Assembly: GCF_024519455.1 (NCBI RefSeq)
Contig: NZ_JALJRY010000038.1
Span: 40,273-104,272 of the forward strand
DNA length: 64,000 nt
From: Streptomyces sp. STR69
GTDB taxonomy: Bacteria > Actinomycetota > Actinomycetes > Streptomycetales > Streptomycetaceae
Direction of reading: 5' to 3'
Shown here: positions 33,032 through 41,260 of the stretch, in pieces
Layout of the letters: each line of letters starts with the position of its first letter
Position numbering within the stretch: position 1 is the stretch's first letter
Made by a program: the position numbers and the translations under genes
The notes under the pieces: model-generated
Database searches by the model: none
The model's input: the letters and a program-made list of their open reading frames with translations, nothing else
Told to the model about the DNA's origin: nothing

Positions 33032-34462
33032 TCAGTTGCCCTCGCCGCCGCCGAGGTGGTGGACGCGGAGCATGTTCGTGGTGCCGGCCACGCCGGGGGG
33101 CGAGCCGGCGGTGATGATGACGGTCTCGCCCGGGTTGAAGCGGTTGATCTTGGCGATCTCGCCGTCGACCATGTCGACCATCTCGTCGGTGGTGTTGACG
33201 AACGGCACCACGTGCGACTCCACGCCCCAGCTGAGCGCCAGCTGGTTGCGGGTGCCCTCGTCGGTGGTGAAGGCGATGATCGGCTGCTGCGCGCGGTAGC
33301 GGGACAGCCGGCGGGCGGTGTCACCGGACTGCGTGAAGGCCACCAGGGCCCGGCCGCCGAGGAAGTCGGCGATCTCGCACGCGGCACGCGCGATCGAACC
33401 ACCCTGCGTCCGCGGCTTCTTGCCCGGCACGAGCGGCTGCAGGCCCTTGCTGAGCAGCTCCTCCTCGGCCGCCTGGACGATCTTCGACATCGTCTGCACG
33501 GTCTCGATCGGGTAGGCGCCCACCGAGGACTCGGCGGACAGCATGACCGCGTCCGCGCCGTCCAGGATCGCGTTGGCCACGTCGGAGGCCTCGGCGCGCG
33601 TGGGGCGGGAGTTGGTGATCATCGACTCCATCATCTGGGTCGCCACGATCACCGGCTTGGCGTTGCGCCGGCAGAGCTCCACCAGGCGCTTCTGCACCAT
33701 CGGGACCTTCTCCAGCGGGTACTCCACGGCGAGGTCCCCGCGGGCCACCATCACCGCGTCGAAGGCCGCGACCACGGCCTCCATGTTGGCGACCGCCTGC
33801 GGCTTCTCCACCTTGGCGATGACGGGGACCCGGCGGCCCTCCTCGTCCATCACCTTGTGGACGTCGTACACGTCGCTCGCGTCGCGCACGAAGGACAGGG
33901 CGACCATGTCGCAGCCCATCCGCAGCGCGAAGCGCAGGTCCTCGACGTCCTTCTCGGACAGCGCGGGCACGTTCACGGCCGCGCCGGGCAGGTTGATGCC
34001 CTTGTGGTCAGAGATGACGCCGCCCTCGATGACGATCGTCTTCACGCGGGGGCCTTCGACGCTGAGGACCTTCAGCTCGACGTTGCCGTCGTTGATGAGG
34101 ACCTGGTCGCCGCGGGAGACGTCACCGGGCAGGCCCTTGTACGTCGTCCCGCAGATGGTCTTGTCGCCCGGGACGTCCTCGGTGGTGATGGTGAACTCGT
34201 CACCGCGCACCAGCTCGACGGGACCCTCGGCGAAGGTCTCCAGGCGGATCTTCGGGCCCTGCAGGTCGGCGAGGACGCCGATGGCACGGCCGGTCTCCTT
34301 GGCCGCGGCACGGACGCGGTCGTACCGGCCCTGGTGCTCGGCGTGGGTGCCGTGGCTGAAATTGAAGCGGGCCACATTCATGCCGGCCTCGATCAGCGAC
34401 ACCAACTGCTCGTGGGAGTCGACCGCGGGGCCGAGAGTACAGACGATTTTCGAACGGCGCAT
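33032..34462 (-). CDS. pyk: Pyruvate kinase
   Basis: 476-residue glycolytic enzyme making pyruvate and ATP from phosphoenolpyruvate and ADP. The N-terminus SKIVCTLGPAVDSHEQL and FNFSHGTHAEH supply ADP/substrate contacts. The signature with catalytic Lys is VIAKVEKPQAVANME, followed by VMVARGDLAVE (metal-binding). PVIVATQMMESMITNSRPTR and a C-terminal allosteric domain (about 345-476) complete the normal layout. It corresponds by gene order to Pyk2 of S. coelicolor. It is transcribed with ackA and pta in the same direction but has its own 73-base upstream gap. Confidence 0.97.
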   Translation of the reverse strand: MRRSKIVCTLGPAVDSHEQLVSLIEAGMNVARFNFSHGTHAEHQGRYDRVRAAAKETGRAIGVLADLQGPKIRLETFAEGPVELVRGDEFTITTEDVPGDKTICGTTYKGLPGDVSRGDQVLINDGNVELKVLSVEGPRVKTIVIEGGVISDHKGINLPGAAVNVPALSEKDVEDLRFALRMGCDMVALSFVRDASDVYDVHKVMDEEGRRVPVIAKVEKPQAVANMEAVVAAFDAVMVARGDLAVEYPLEKVPMVQKRLVELCRRNAKPVIVATQMMESMITNSRPTRAEASDVANAILDGADAVMLSAESSVGAYPIETVQTMSKIVQAAEEELLSKGLQPLVPGKKPRTQGGSIARAACEIADFLGGRALVAFTQSGDTARRLSRYRAQQPIIAFTTDEGTRNQLALSWGVESHVVPFVNTTDEMVDMVDGEIAKINRFNPGETVIITAGSPPGVAGTTNMLRVHHLGGGEGN

Positions 34463-34535
34463 GGGACGATCCTATCGGTTTGTTTCGCTACGGAATATTC
34501 CGTCTGGCGGAAGATACAAATGGGCGGGCAGGCGC

Positions 34536-35747
34536 TCAGGCGTTGGAATTTCCGACCAGTGCATAGGTCTGTGTGGCGATCTCCAATTCCTCGTCCGTCG
34601 GCACCACCGCGACCGCGACCCGCCCGGACGCCGGCGAGATCAGCCGCGGCTCGTCACTCCGTACGGCGTTCAGCGCCCCGTCCACCTCAAGCCCCAGCAG
34701 CTCCAGGCCCGCGACGGCAGCTTCCCGCACCGCACTCGCGTTCTCCCCGACTCCCGCTGTGAAGGCGACCGCGTCCACCCGGCCGAGTACCGCGCAGTAG
34801 GCACCGATGTACTTCTTCAACCGGTGAATGTAGATGTCGAAGGCGAGTTCCGCCTGTTCGTCGCCCTCGTCGATCCGGCGCCGGATCTCCCGCATGTCGT
34901 TGTCCCCGCACAACCCGATCAGACCGCTCTTCTTGTTGAGAAGAGTGTCGATCTCATCGGTGGACATTTCGCCAACACGCATCAAATGGAAGATGACGGC
35001 CGGATCCAGGTCTCCCGACCGGGTCCCCATCACCAACCCCTCCAAGGGCGTCAGCCCCATCGAGGTGTCCACACACCGCCCACCGCGCACGGCCGAGGCG
35101 GACGCCCCGTTCCCTAGATGCAGCACGATGACGTTCACGTCCTCGGGCGCCTTCCCCAGCAGCTTCGCCGTCGCCCGCGACACATACGCGTGCGAGGTCC
35201 CGTGGAACCCGTACCGCCGGATCCGGTACGCGTCCGCGGTCGCCACGTCGATCGCGTACCGCGCGGCCGACTCCGGCATCGTCGTGTGGAACGCGGTGTC
35301 GAACACGGCCACCTGCGGCAGATCCGGCCGCAGCGCCATCGCGGTCCGGATCCCGACGAGGTTCGCCGGATTGTGCAGCGGAGCGACGGGGATCAGCCGC
35401 TCGATCTCGGCGAGCACCGCGTCGTCGATGACGGTGGGAGCGGTGAAGGTCATCCCGCCGTGCACGACCCGATGCCCGATGGCAGCCAGTTCGGGAGAGT
35501 CCAACCCGAGCCCGTCCGTGGCCAGTTGCTCCGCTACGGCCTTCAGGGCGGCCTCGTGGTCGGCGATCGGCGCGATCGACTCCCGTACGGCACCGGTCGT
35601 GACGCAGGTGTGCTTGAGCCGGGAGGTCTCCTCGCCGATGCGCTCGACGAGCCCCAGGGCCAGCCGCTCGCCGTCGTGCATGTCGAGGAGCTGGTACTTC
35701 ACCGACGAGGAGCCGGAGTTGAGCACGAGGACACGGGTCGCGGTCAC
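34536..35747 (-). CDS. ackA: Acetate kinase
   Basis: 403-residue ASKHA-fold kinase converting acetyl phosphate and ADP to acetate and ATP, or the reverse. Diagnostic blocks are VLVLNSGSSSVKYQ at the N-terminus, YGFHGTSHAYV, MGLTPLEGLVMGTRSGDLDP and FTAGVGENASAVRE near the C-terminus. The GTG at 35747 is chosen because the GTGA overlaps the pta stop by four bases, giving translational coupling; the longer frame upstream is a shadow of pta. With Pta it forms the reversible acetyl-CoA/acetate node. Confidence 0.96.
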   Translation of the reverse strand: MTATRVLVLNSGSSSVKYQLLDMHDGERLALGLVERIGEETSRLKHTCVTTGAVRESIAPIADHEAALKAVAEQLATDGLGLDSPELAAIGHRVVHGGMTFTAPTVIDDAVLAEIERLIPVAPLHNPANLVGIRTAMALRPDLPQVAVFDTAFHTTMPESAARYAIDVATADAYRIRRYGFHGTSHAYVSRATAKLLGKAPEDVNVIVLHLGNGASASAVRGGRCVDTSMGLTPLEGLVMGTRSGDLDPAVIFHLMRVGEMSTDEIDTLLNKKSGLIGLCGDNDMREIRRRIDEGDEQAELAFDIYIHRLKKYIGAYCAVLGRVDAVAFTAGVGENASAVREAAVAGLELLGLEVDGALNAVRSDEPRLISPASGRVAVAVVPTDEELEIATQTYALVGNSNA

Positions 35748-37855
35748 TGCTGGGTTGCCTTCTCGGTCGGGTTCTCTGCCTGGTTCTTCGGGCTCTGGGA
35801 CTGGATCGCCGTGATGGCGACGGTGTTGACGATGTCCGAGACGAGGGCGCCCCGGGACAGGTCGTTGACCGGCTTGCGCAGCCCCTGGAGCACCGGCCCG
35901 ACGGCGATCGCGCCGGCCGAACGCTGCACGGCCTTGTAGGTGTTGTTGCCGGTGTTGAGGTCGGGGAAGATCAACACGCTTGCCCGGCCCGCGACTTCGG
36001 ACTCCGGCATCTTCGTGGCGGCGACACTCGGCTCGACGGCGGCGTCGTACTGGATCGGCCCCTCGATCCGCAGATCGGCCCGCCGCAGCCGGACCAGCTC
36101 CGTGGCCTCGCGCACCTTGTCGACGTCGACGCCCGAGCCGGACGTACCCGTCGAGTACGACAGCATGGCGATCCGCGCGGCGACCCCGAACTGCTCGGCG
36201 GTGGCGGCCGATTGAATGGCGATGTCGGCCAACTGCTCGGCGTTCGGGTCGGGGTTGACGGCACAGTCGCCGTACACCAGCACTTTGTCGGCGAGGCACA
36301 TGAAGAAGACGGACGAGACGATGTCGGCGTCCGGCTTGGTCTTGATGATCTCGAAAGCGGGCCGGATGGTGGCGGCCGTGGAGTGCACGGCGCCGGAGAC
36401 CATCCCGTCGGCGAGCCCGGCCTGCACCATCAACGTCCCGAAGTAGTTCACGTCGGCGACGACGTCGTAGGCCAGCTCGACGGTCACGCCCTTGTGGGCG
36501 CGGAGTTCGGCGTACTTCTCGGCGAAGCGGTCGCGGAGTTCGGAGGTCTGCGGGTCGATCAGCTGGGCGGCGCTGAGGTCGATGCCGAGGTCGGCGGCCC
36601 GCTTGCGGATCTGGTCCTCGGGCCCGAGGAGGGTGAGTTCGCAGACGCCCCGGCGCAGCAGCACCTCGGCGGCGTGCAGGACGCGGGGCTCGGTGCCCTC
36701 GGGGAGGACGATCCGGCGCTTGTCGGAGCGGGCCCGCTCCAGGAGCGTGTGCTCGAACATCATCGGGGTGAGGCGGTCGCTGCTCGGCGCGGAGACCCGC
36801 CTGAGCAGGTCGCCGGTGTCGACGTACCGCTCGAAGAGGCCGAGCGCGGTCTCCGCCTTGCGCGGGGTGGCCGCGTTCAACTTCCCTTCCAGGGCGAAGA
36901 GTTCACCGGCGGTGGGGAAGGAGTTCCCGGCCACCGAGACCACCGGCGTGCCCGGCGCGAGGCGGGCGGCGAGGGTGAGGATCCCGTCGCTCGGCACCTC
37001 GTTCAGGGTGAGCAGGACGCCGGCTATCGGCGGGGTGCCGGCGCTGTGCGCGGCGAGCGCGCCGACGACGAGGTCGGCGCGGTCGCCCGGGGTGACGACG
37101 AGACAGCCGGGCGTCAGCGCCTTCAGGAAGTTGGGCAGCATCGCCCCGCCGAACACGAAGTCCAGCGCGTCCCGCGCGAGCCCCGAGTCGTCCCCGAGGA
37201 GCACCCGGCCGCCGAGGGCGTGGGTGATCTGCGCGACGGTCGGCGCGGAGAGCGCGGGCTCGTCCGGTACGACGTAACAGGGCACCGGCAGCCGGGTGGT
37301 GAGTCGCTGGGCGATCTCCTCCCGGTCCTCGCGGGCGACCCGGTTGGTGACCATGGCGAGGACGTCGCAGCCGAGGCCGTCGTAGGCGCGATACGCGTTG
37401 CGGGTCTCCGCGAGCACGGACTCGGAGGTCTGCTTGCGGCCGCCGACGACGGGGATCACGGACGCGCCGAACTCGTTCGCGAGACGGGCGTTGAGGGCCA
37501 GCTCGTCCGGGAACTGGGTGTCCGCGAAGTCGGTCCCGAGGACGAGGACGACGTCGTAGTCACGGGCGACGAGATGGAACCGTTCGACGAGCGTCGACAC
37601 CAGCTCGTCCGTCCCCTGCTCGGCCTGGAGGGCGGACGCCTCGTGGTAGTCCATGCCGTAGACGGTCGCCGGGTCCTGCGAGAGCCGGTAGCGGGCGCGC
37701 AGCAGTTCGAACAGCCGATCGGGATCGTCGTGGACGAGGGGCCGGAACACCCCCACCCGGTCGACCTGCCGGGTCAGGAGCTCCATGACCCCCAGCTCGA
37801 CGACCTGACGGCCGTCGCCGCGGTCGATCCCGGTCACGTACACGCTGCGGGTCAC
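35744..37855 (-). CDS. pta: Phosphate acetyltransferase (long, three-domain form)
   Basis: 703 residues catalysing acetyl-CoA + phosphate to acetyl phosphate + CoA. Layout: an N-terminal BioD/AAA-type domain (about 1-215), a DRTGG regulatory domain (about 225-340) and the C-terminal PTA_PTB catalytic domain (about 375-700) with FGTLMVQAGLADGMVSGAVHS. This is the long form that is often allosterically controlled. It is translationally coupled to ackA and divergent from the phosphofructokinase gene across 187 bases, so carbon entry and overflow genes share a regulatory region. Confidence 0.96.
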   Translation of the reverse strand: MTRSVYVTGIDRGDGRQVVELGVMELLTRQVDRVGVFRPLVHDDPDRLFELLRARYRLSQDPATVYGMDYHEASALQAEQGTDELVSTLVERFHLVARDYDVVLVLGTDFADTQFPDELALNARLANEFGASVIPVVGGRKQTSESVLAETRNAYRAYDGLGCDVLAMVTNRVAREDREEIAQRLTTRLPVPCYVVPDEPALSAPTVAQITHALGGRVLLGDDSGLARDALDFVFGGAMLPNFLKALTPGCLVVTPGDRADLVVGALAAHSAGTPPIAGVLLTLNEVPSDGILTLAARLAPGTPVVSVAGNSFPTAGELFALEGKLNAATPRKAETALGLFERYVDTGDLLRRVSAPSSDRLTPMMFEHTLLERARSDKRRIVLPEGTEPRVLHAAEVLLRRGVCELTLLGPEDQIRKRAADLGIDLSAAQLIDPQTSELRDRFAEKYAELRAHKGVTVELAYDVVADVNYFGTLMVQAGLADGMVSGAVHSTAATIRPAFEIIKTKPDADIVSSVFFMCLADKVLVYGDCAVNPDPNAEQLADIAIQSAATAEQFGVAARIAMLSYSTGTSGSGVDVDKVREATELVRLRRADLRIEGPIQYDAAVEPSVAATKMPESEVAGRASVLIFPDLNTGNNTYKAVQRSAGAIAVGPVLQGLRKPVNDLSRGALVSDIVNTVAITAIQSQSPKNQAENPTEKATQQ

Positions 37856-38042
37856 GCGTGCTACCTCGCTTCGTCTCGGTGGTCATAAAAATCGCCCACC
37901 GGGGTGAGCGGAAGCCTCTTGACAATACCTCCGGGGGTGGTTAGGACGCCCCTCGGTCGGACGGGAGCGGCGTCGCCCTGAGGGACGTGAAACAATCGAA
38001 TCCGGCTCACCGGTCTCAACAGCGAGCAGGAGACACAGCACG

Positions 38043-39068
38043 ATGCGCATCGGAGTTCTCACCGCAGGCGGCGACTGCCCCGGCCTGAACGCAGTGATCC
38101 GATCGGTCGTGCACCGAGCGGTCGACAACTACGGCGACGAGGTCATCGGCTTCGAGGACGGCTACGCCGGACTGCTCGAAGGCCACTACCGCACCCTCGA
38201 CCTCGACGCGGTCAGCGGCATCCTCGCCCGCGGCGGCACGATCCTGGGCTCTTCCCGCCTGGAGCGCGACCGCCTGCGGGAAGCGTGCGAGAACGCGCTG
38301 GACATCGCGCGGGACTTCGGGATCGATGCGCTGATCCCGATCGGCGGCGAGGGCACGCTGACGGCGGCGCGCATGCTGTCGGACGCCGGATTGCCGGTGG
38401 TCGGGGTCCCCAAGACGATCGACAACGACATCTCGTCGACGGACCGCACGTTCGGGTTCGACACGGCGGTGGGCGTCGCCACGGAGGCGATGGACCGCCT
38501 CAAGACGACCGCGGAGTCCCACCAACGAGTGATGGTCGTCGAGGTCATGGGCCGGCACGCGGGCTGGATCGCGCTGGAGTCCGGGATGGCGGCGGGCGCC
38601 CACGGCATCTGCCTGCCCGAGCGCCCCTTCGACCCCGCCGACCTGGTCAAGATGGTCGAGGAACGCTTCGCCCGCGGCAAGCGGTTCGCCGTCGTCTGCG
38701 TCGCCGAGGGCGCGCACCCCGCCGAGGGCTCCATGGACTACGGCAAGGGCGAGATCGACGCGTTCGGCCACGAGCGCTTCCAGGGCATCGGCACGGCACT
38801 GGCGTACGAACTCGAACGCCGCCTCGGCAAGGAGGCCAAGCCGGTCATCCTCGGCCACATCCAGCGCGGCGGCGTACCGACCGCGTACGACCGGGTGCTC
38901 GCGACCCGGTTCGGCTGGCACGCGGTGGAGGCCGCGCACCGGGGCGAGTTCGGACGGATGACGGCGCTGCGCGGCACGGACGTGGTGATGGTGCCGCTGG
39001 CGGAGGCGGTCACCGAGCTGAAGACGGTGCCGAAGGACCGGATGGACGAGGCGGAGTCGGTCTTCTAG
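38043..39068 (+). CDS. pfkA: 6-phosphofructokinase, ATP-type
   Basis: 341-residue enzyme phosphorylating fructose 6-phosphate. It starts MRIGVLTAGGDCPGLNAV. GGEGT at residues 101-105 keeps Gly at position 104, which favours ATP over pyrophosphate as donor. PKTIDND at 123-129 contains the catalytic Asp, and EVMGRHAGWIALESG contacts substrate. The ATG is preceded by GCAGGAGA. It is divergent from pta. By memory of gene order it corresponds to PfkA2 of S. coelicolor, whose loss shifts flux to the pentose phosphate route. Confidence 0.95.
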   Translation: MRIGVLTAGGDCPGLNAVIRSVVHRAVDNYGDEVIGFEDGYAGLLEGHYRTLDLDAVSGILARGGTILGSSRLERDRLREACENALDIARDFGIDALIPIGGEGTLTAARMLSDAGLPVVGVPKTIDNDISSTDRTFGFDTAVGVATEAMDRLKTTAESHQRVMVVEVMGRHAGWIALESGMAAGAHGICLPERPFDPADLVKMVEERFARGKRFAVVCVAEGAHPAEGSMDYGKGEIDAFGHERFQGIGTALAYELERRLGKEAKPVILGHIQRGGVPTAYDRVLATRFGWHAVEAAHRGEFGRMTALRGTDVVMVPLAEAVTELKTVPKDRMDEAESVF

Positions 39069-39084
39069 GTCCGGTGCGGGCTGT

Positions 39085-39816
39085 TCAGTAGGTGCCCTTC
39101 TCGACCACGGCCCAGAAACGGCTGATGATCTGGTCGAGGAAGTCGCGGCCGGCCTCGCTCGCGTCGCCGGGCGAGTTGCCGCCGGCCCAGGTGAGGGTGG
39201 CGAGCATCCGCCCCTGGTAGTCCTGGTGGAGTTCCTTGAGGGAGTCCTCCAGGAGATGCCGGTCCAGGGGCACCATTTTTCCGATCGGCCGTACGGCGGC
39301 CTGCCAGCGCGTGGTCACGGCGCCGCGCAGCAACTCCGCGAGTTTCGCGTCGCGTCCGGTGACGTTGATGAAGTCGGGCAGCGAGAGGTCGAGCACATCG
39401 GCGAGTGCGGCGGACTGGCGCTCGGTGCCGCGCCACTCGTCGTTCTCCTCCATCCGCAAATACACGAGGAGTTCGAGCCCGACGGCACGGGCGATGTCCT
39501 CCGGCGCGAGGCCACGGGCCAGACGGTGCTCACGCAGCGTGCGTGGCCTGCCGATGAGTTCACTCGCGGAACACCACAACACGCCCGCGAGCGCGGCGAG
39601 TTCGGGACTCGACGGCGCGGTGAGCCCACGCTCCCAGGCGATGACCAGGTCCGGCGTGACATAGGGCAGCCCGAACGACACACGCATCCCGTACGCGACG
39701 TGTTCGGGACCCATGTCGAGAGCGGTCCTGAGCCTGCGGGCAGCGGGGGCGTTGAACGGCGGAGTGGGCGGCGTGGACTGGCTGGGTTGAGCTGGAGGTC
39801 GGCGCACGGGGCACAA
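39085..39816 (-). CDS. Helix-turn-helix (XRE-like) DNA-binding protein
   Basis: 243 residues. Two helix-turn-helix-like units can be seen: residues 25-75 (AARRLRTALDMGPEHVAYGM to TPDLVIAWERGLTAPSSPELAAL) and 95-145 (LREHRLARGLAPEDIARAVGL to NDEWRGTERQSAALADVL). The rest is helical without motifs. The frame opens at TTG 39816; GTG 39807 is an equally good start. It is convergent with pfkA, 16 bases apart. The target is unknown; conserved position next to pfkA in streptomycetes would suggest a link to carbon control, but that is a guess. Confidence 0.8.
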   Translation of the reverse strand: MCPVRRPPAQPSQSTPPTPPFNAPAARRLRTALDMGPEHVAYGMRVSFGLPYVTPDLVIAWERGLTAPSSPELAALAGVLWCSASELIGRPRTLREHRLARGLAPEDIARAVGLELLVYLRMEENDEWRGTERQSAALADVLDLSLPDFINVTGRDAKLAELLRGAVTTRWQAAVRPIGKMVPLDRHLLEDSLKELHQDYQGRMLATLTWAGGNSPGDASEAGRDFLDQIISRFWAVVEKGTY

Positions 39817-40315
39817 GTTAGGGGCGCCCGAGTGCGGTGACTACGGTCTGTTCGGCCAGGATTACGGATCGTAGGAACGTACGGATCCGGTCGGGTGGGG
39901 GAGATCGAATGCGGCTGGGGGTGGTGTGCGTGGTGACGGTGCGTGGCGGCCGGGGGAGCCGGATGGTGGCCGAGGTGCGATGAATATGCCGCTCTACCTT
40001 GCCATTTGCCTGGGTGGCGGGCACTGGCCGAGGGGGTGGGGGTGGTTCGGCTGGTCTCGGGTGTGTGGGCGGGGTTCGAAGGGGAGTGCGTTTGTGGTGG
40101 GGGTGATGATCGGGTGTGGGGGGAAGTGGGGGGTGGCGGGAATTCGACGGTGGGGGTGTGGGCGGGGTCGCCGGGCGGTCGTTCAGGTGCGTCGCGTATC
40201 GACTCCGGCCCCGACCGTCGGCTCCCGGGGGAACTCCTTCGGCTTCGCCTCACCCCGCGTTGGCCGATCACGGGCGCCCCGCACCGATGCCTCGTGACGG
40301 CCTAGGCTCCGAGGG
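39817..40315. other. 499-base G-rich intergenic region
   Basis: No convincing gene. The + strand from about 40020 to 40170 is exceptionally rich in G runs; a GGATC/GATCC imperfect repeat lies near 39868-39895. Promoters for the leftward XRE-like gene and the rightward HAD gene must lie here. Confidence 0.6.
40112..40140 (+). other. G-quadruplex-forming tract
   Basis: Four G runs (GGG, GGGGGG, GGGGGG, GGG) are separated by loops of 3-4 bases on the + strand, fitting the G3+N1-7 rule, with more G runs on both sides. If transcribed ahead of the HAD gene it would fold in the mRNA leader. Confidence 0.6.
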
Positions 40316-40957
40316 GTGATTGAGACCATCGTGTTCGACGTCGGCGAGACGATCACCCGAGACGACCGGTACTGGCAGTCGTGGGCCGACTGGCTCGACA
40401 TCCCCCGCCACACCCTCTCCGTGCTCGTCGGGGCCGTCGTGGCCCGGGGCCAGGACAACGCGGAGGCGTTGCGCCTCGTCCGCCCCGGCATCGACATCGC
40501 CGCCGAATACCGCGCTCGCGAAACGGCCGGCCACGGCGAGTACCTCGACGAGAGCGACCTCTACGACGACGTCCGCCCGGCCCTGTCCGCGCTCCGCGAA
40601 CTCGGAGTGCGGGTCATCGTCGCCGGGAACCAGACTTCCCGCGCCGGCGAGTTGCTGCGCGCCCTCGACCTGCCCGCGGACCTCGTTGTCACGTCGGGGG
40701 AGTGGGGCGTCGCGAAGCCACAACTCGGGTTCTTCGAGCGCGTGCTGGAGGTGGCCCAGGCAGCGCCGGACCGGACGGTCTACGTCGGCGACCATCCGGC
40801 CAACGACATCTTCCCCGCCAAGCGGGCGGGGCTGCGCGTCGCGCATGTCCGCCGTGGCCCATGGGGGCATCTGTGGGCGGACGACGCCAAGGTCGTAGCG
40901 GCGGCGGACTGGCGTATCGACGGTCTCGGCCGGCTCACGTCGATGGTGGCGGACTGA
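40316..40957 (+). CDS. HAD family hydrolase
   Basis: 213 residues. HAD motif I is FDVGETIT (nucleophile Asp8, with Gly at the usual second Asp position), motif II is VIVAGNQT (Thr/Asn), motif III is the Lys of VAKPQLGFF and motif IV is YVGDHPANDIFPAK. A helical cap lies between about residues 18 and 85. The DxG form suggests a phosphatase or dehalogenase-like member with altered acid/base catalysis. The GTG start follows GGAGG-like CCGAGGG. It stands at the edge of the accessory region; substrate unknown. Confidence 0.85.
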   Translation: MIETIVFDVGETITRDDRYWQSWADWLDIPRHTLSVLVGAVVARGQDNAEALRLVRPGIDIAAEYRARETAGHGEYLDESDLYDDVRPALSALRELGVRVIVAGNQTSRAGELLRALDLPADLVVTSGEWGVAKPQLGFFERVLEVAQAAPDRTVYVGDHPANDIFPAKRAGLRVAHVRRGPWGHLWADDAKVVAAADWRIDGLGRLTSMVAD

Positions 40958-41260
40958 CGGAAACGGCTCGGCCCTCCGCGGGCTGTGGCCGGTGGGGCCG
41001 TTCGCGTGCACAGGGGAGTTGACCGGTCCCGGCGCGCGTGCCGGTGGGGTGTAACCGCTTCTCGATGTCCGCCAGAGGGGCACGCACTGCCGCTGCCGTG
41101 TGTTCGAGCGGCTGTGCGGTCAGGACGGCGACCGTGGGCGGTGTGTCGGGCGCCTCTTCACCGGTACTGCCAAGTGGGCTGGCCAGAGCGGGTGTTGGGT
41201 GGGCATCGGAGGCGTACCGTGTGGCGCGCGAGGTTCGGAGGCGGCACGGAGGACGGCGCG
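40958..41260. other. Leader region of the first NB-ARC-TPR gene
   Basis: The NB-ARC-TPR frame stays open back to 40985, but the upstream part is Arg/Cys-rich without domain character. CGGAGGA at 41247-41253 sets the start at GTG 41261. No remnant of a nucleosidase domain is visible here. Confidence 0.5.

Noticed and set aside
40985..41260. N-terminal extension of NB-ARC-TPR copy 1 to 40985
   Set aside because: The extra 92 residues are Arg/Cys/Trp-rich without domain similarity, and a good ribosome site precedes GTG 41261.
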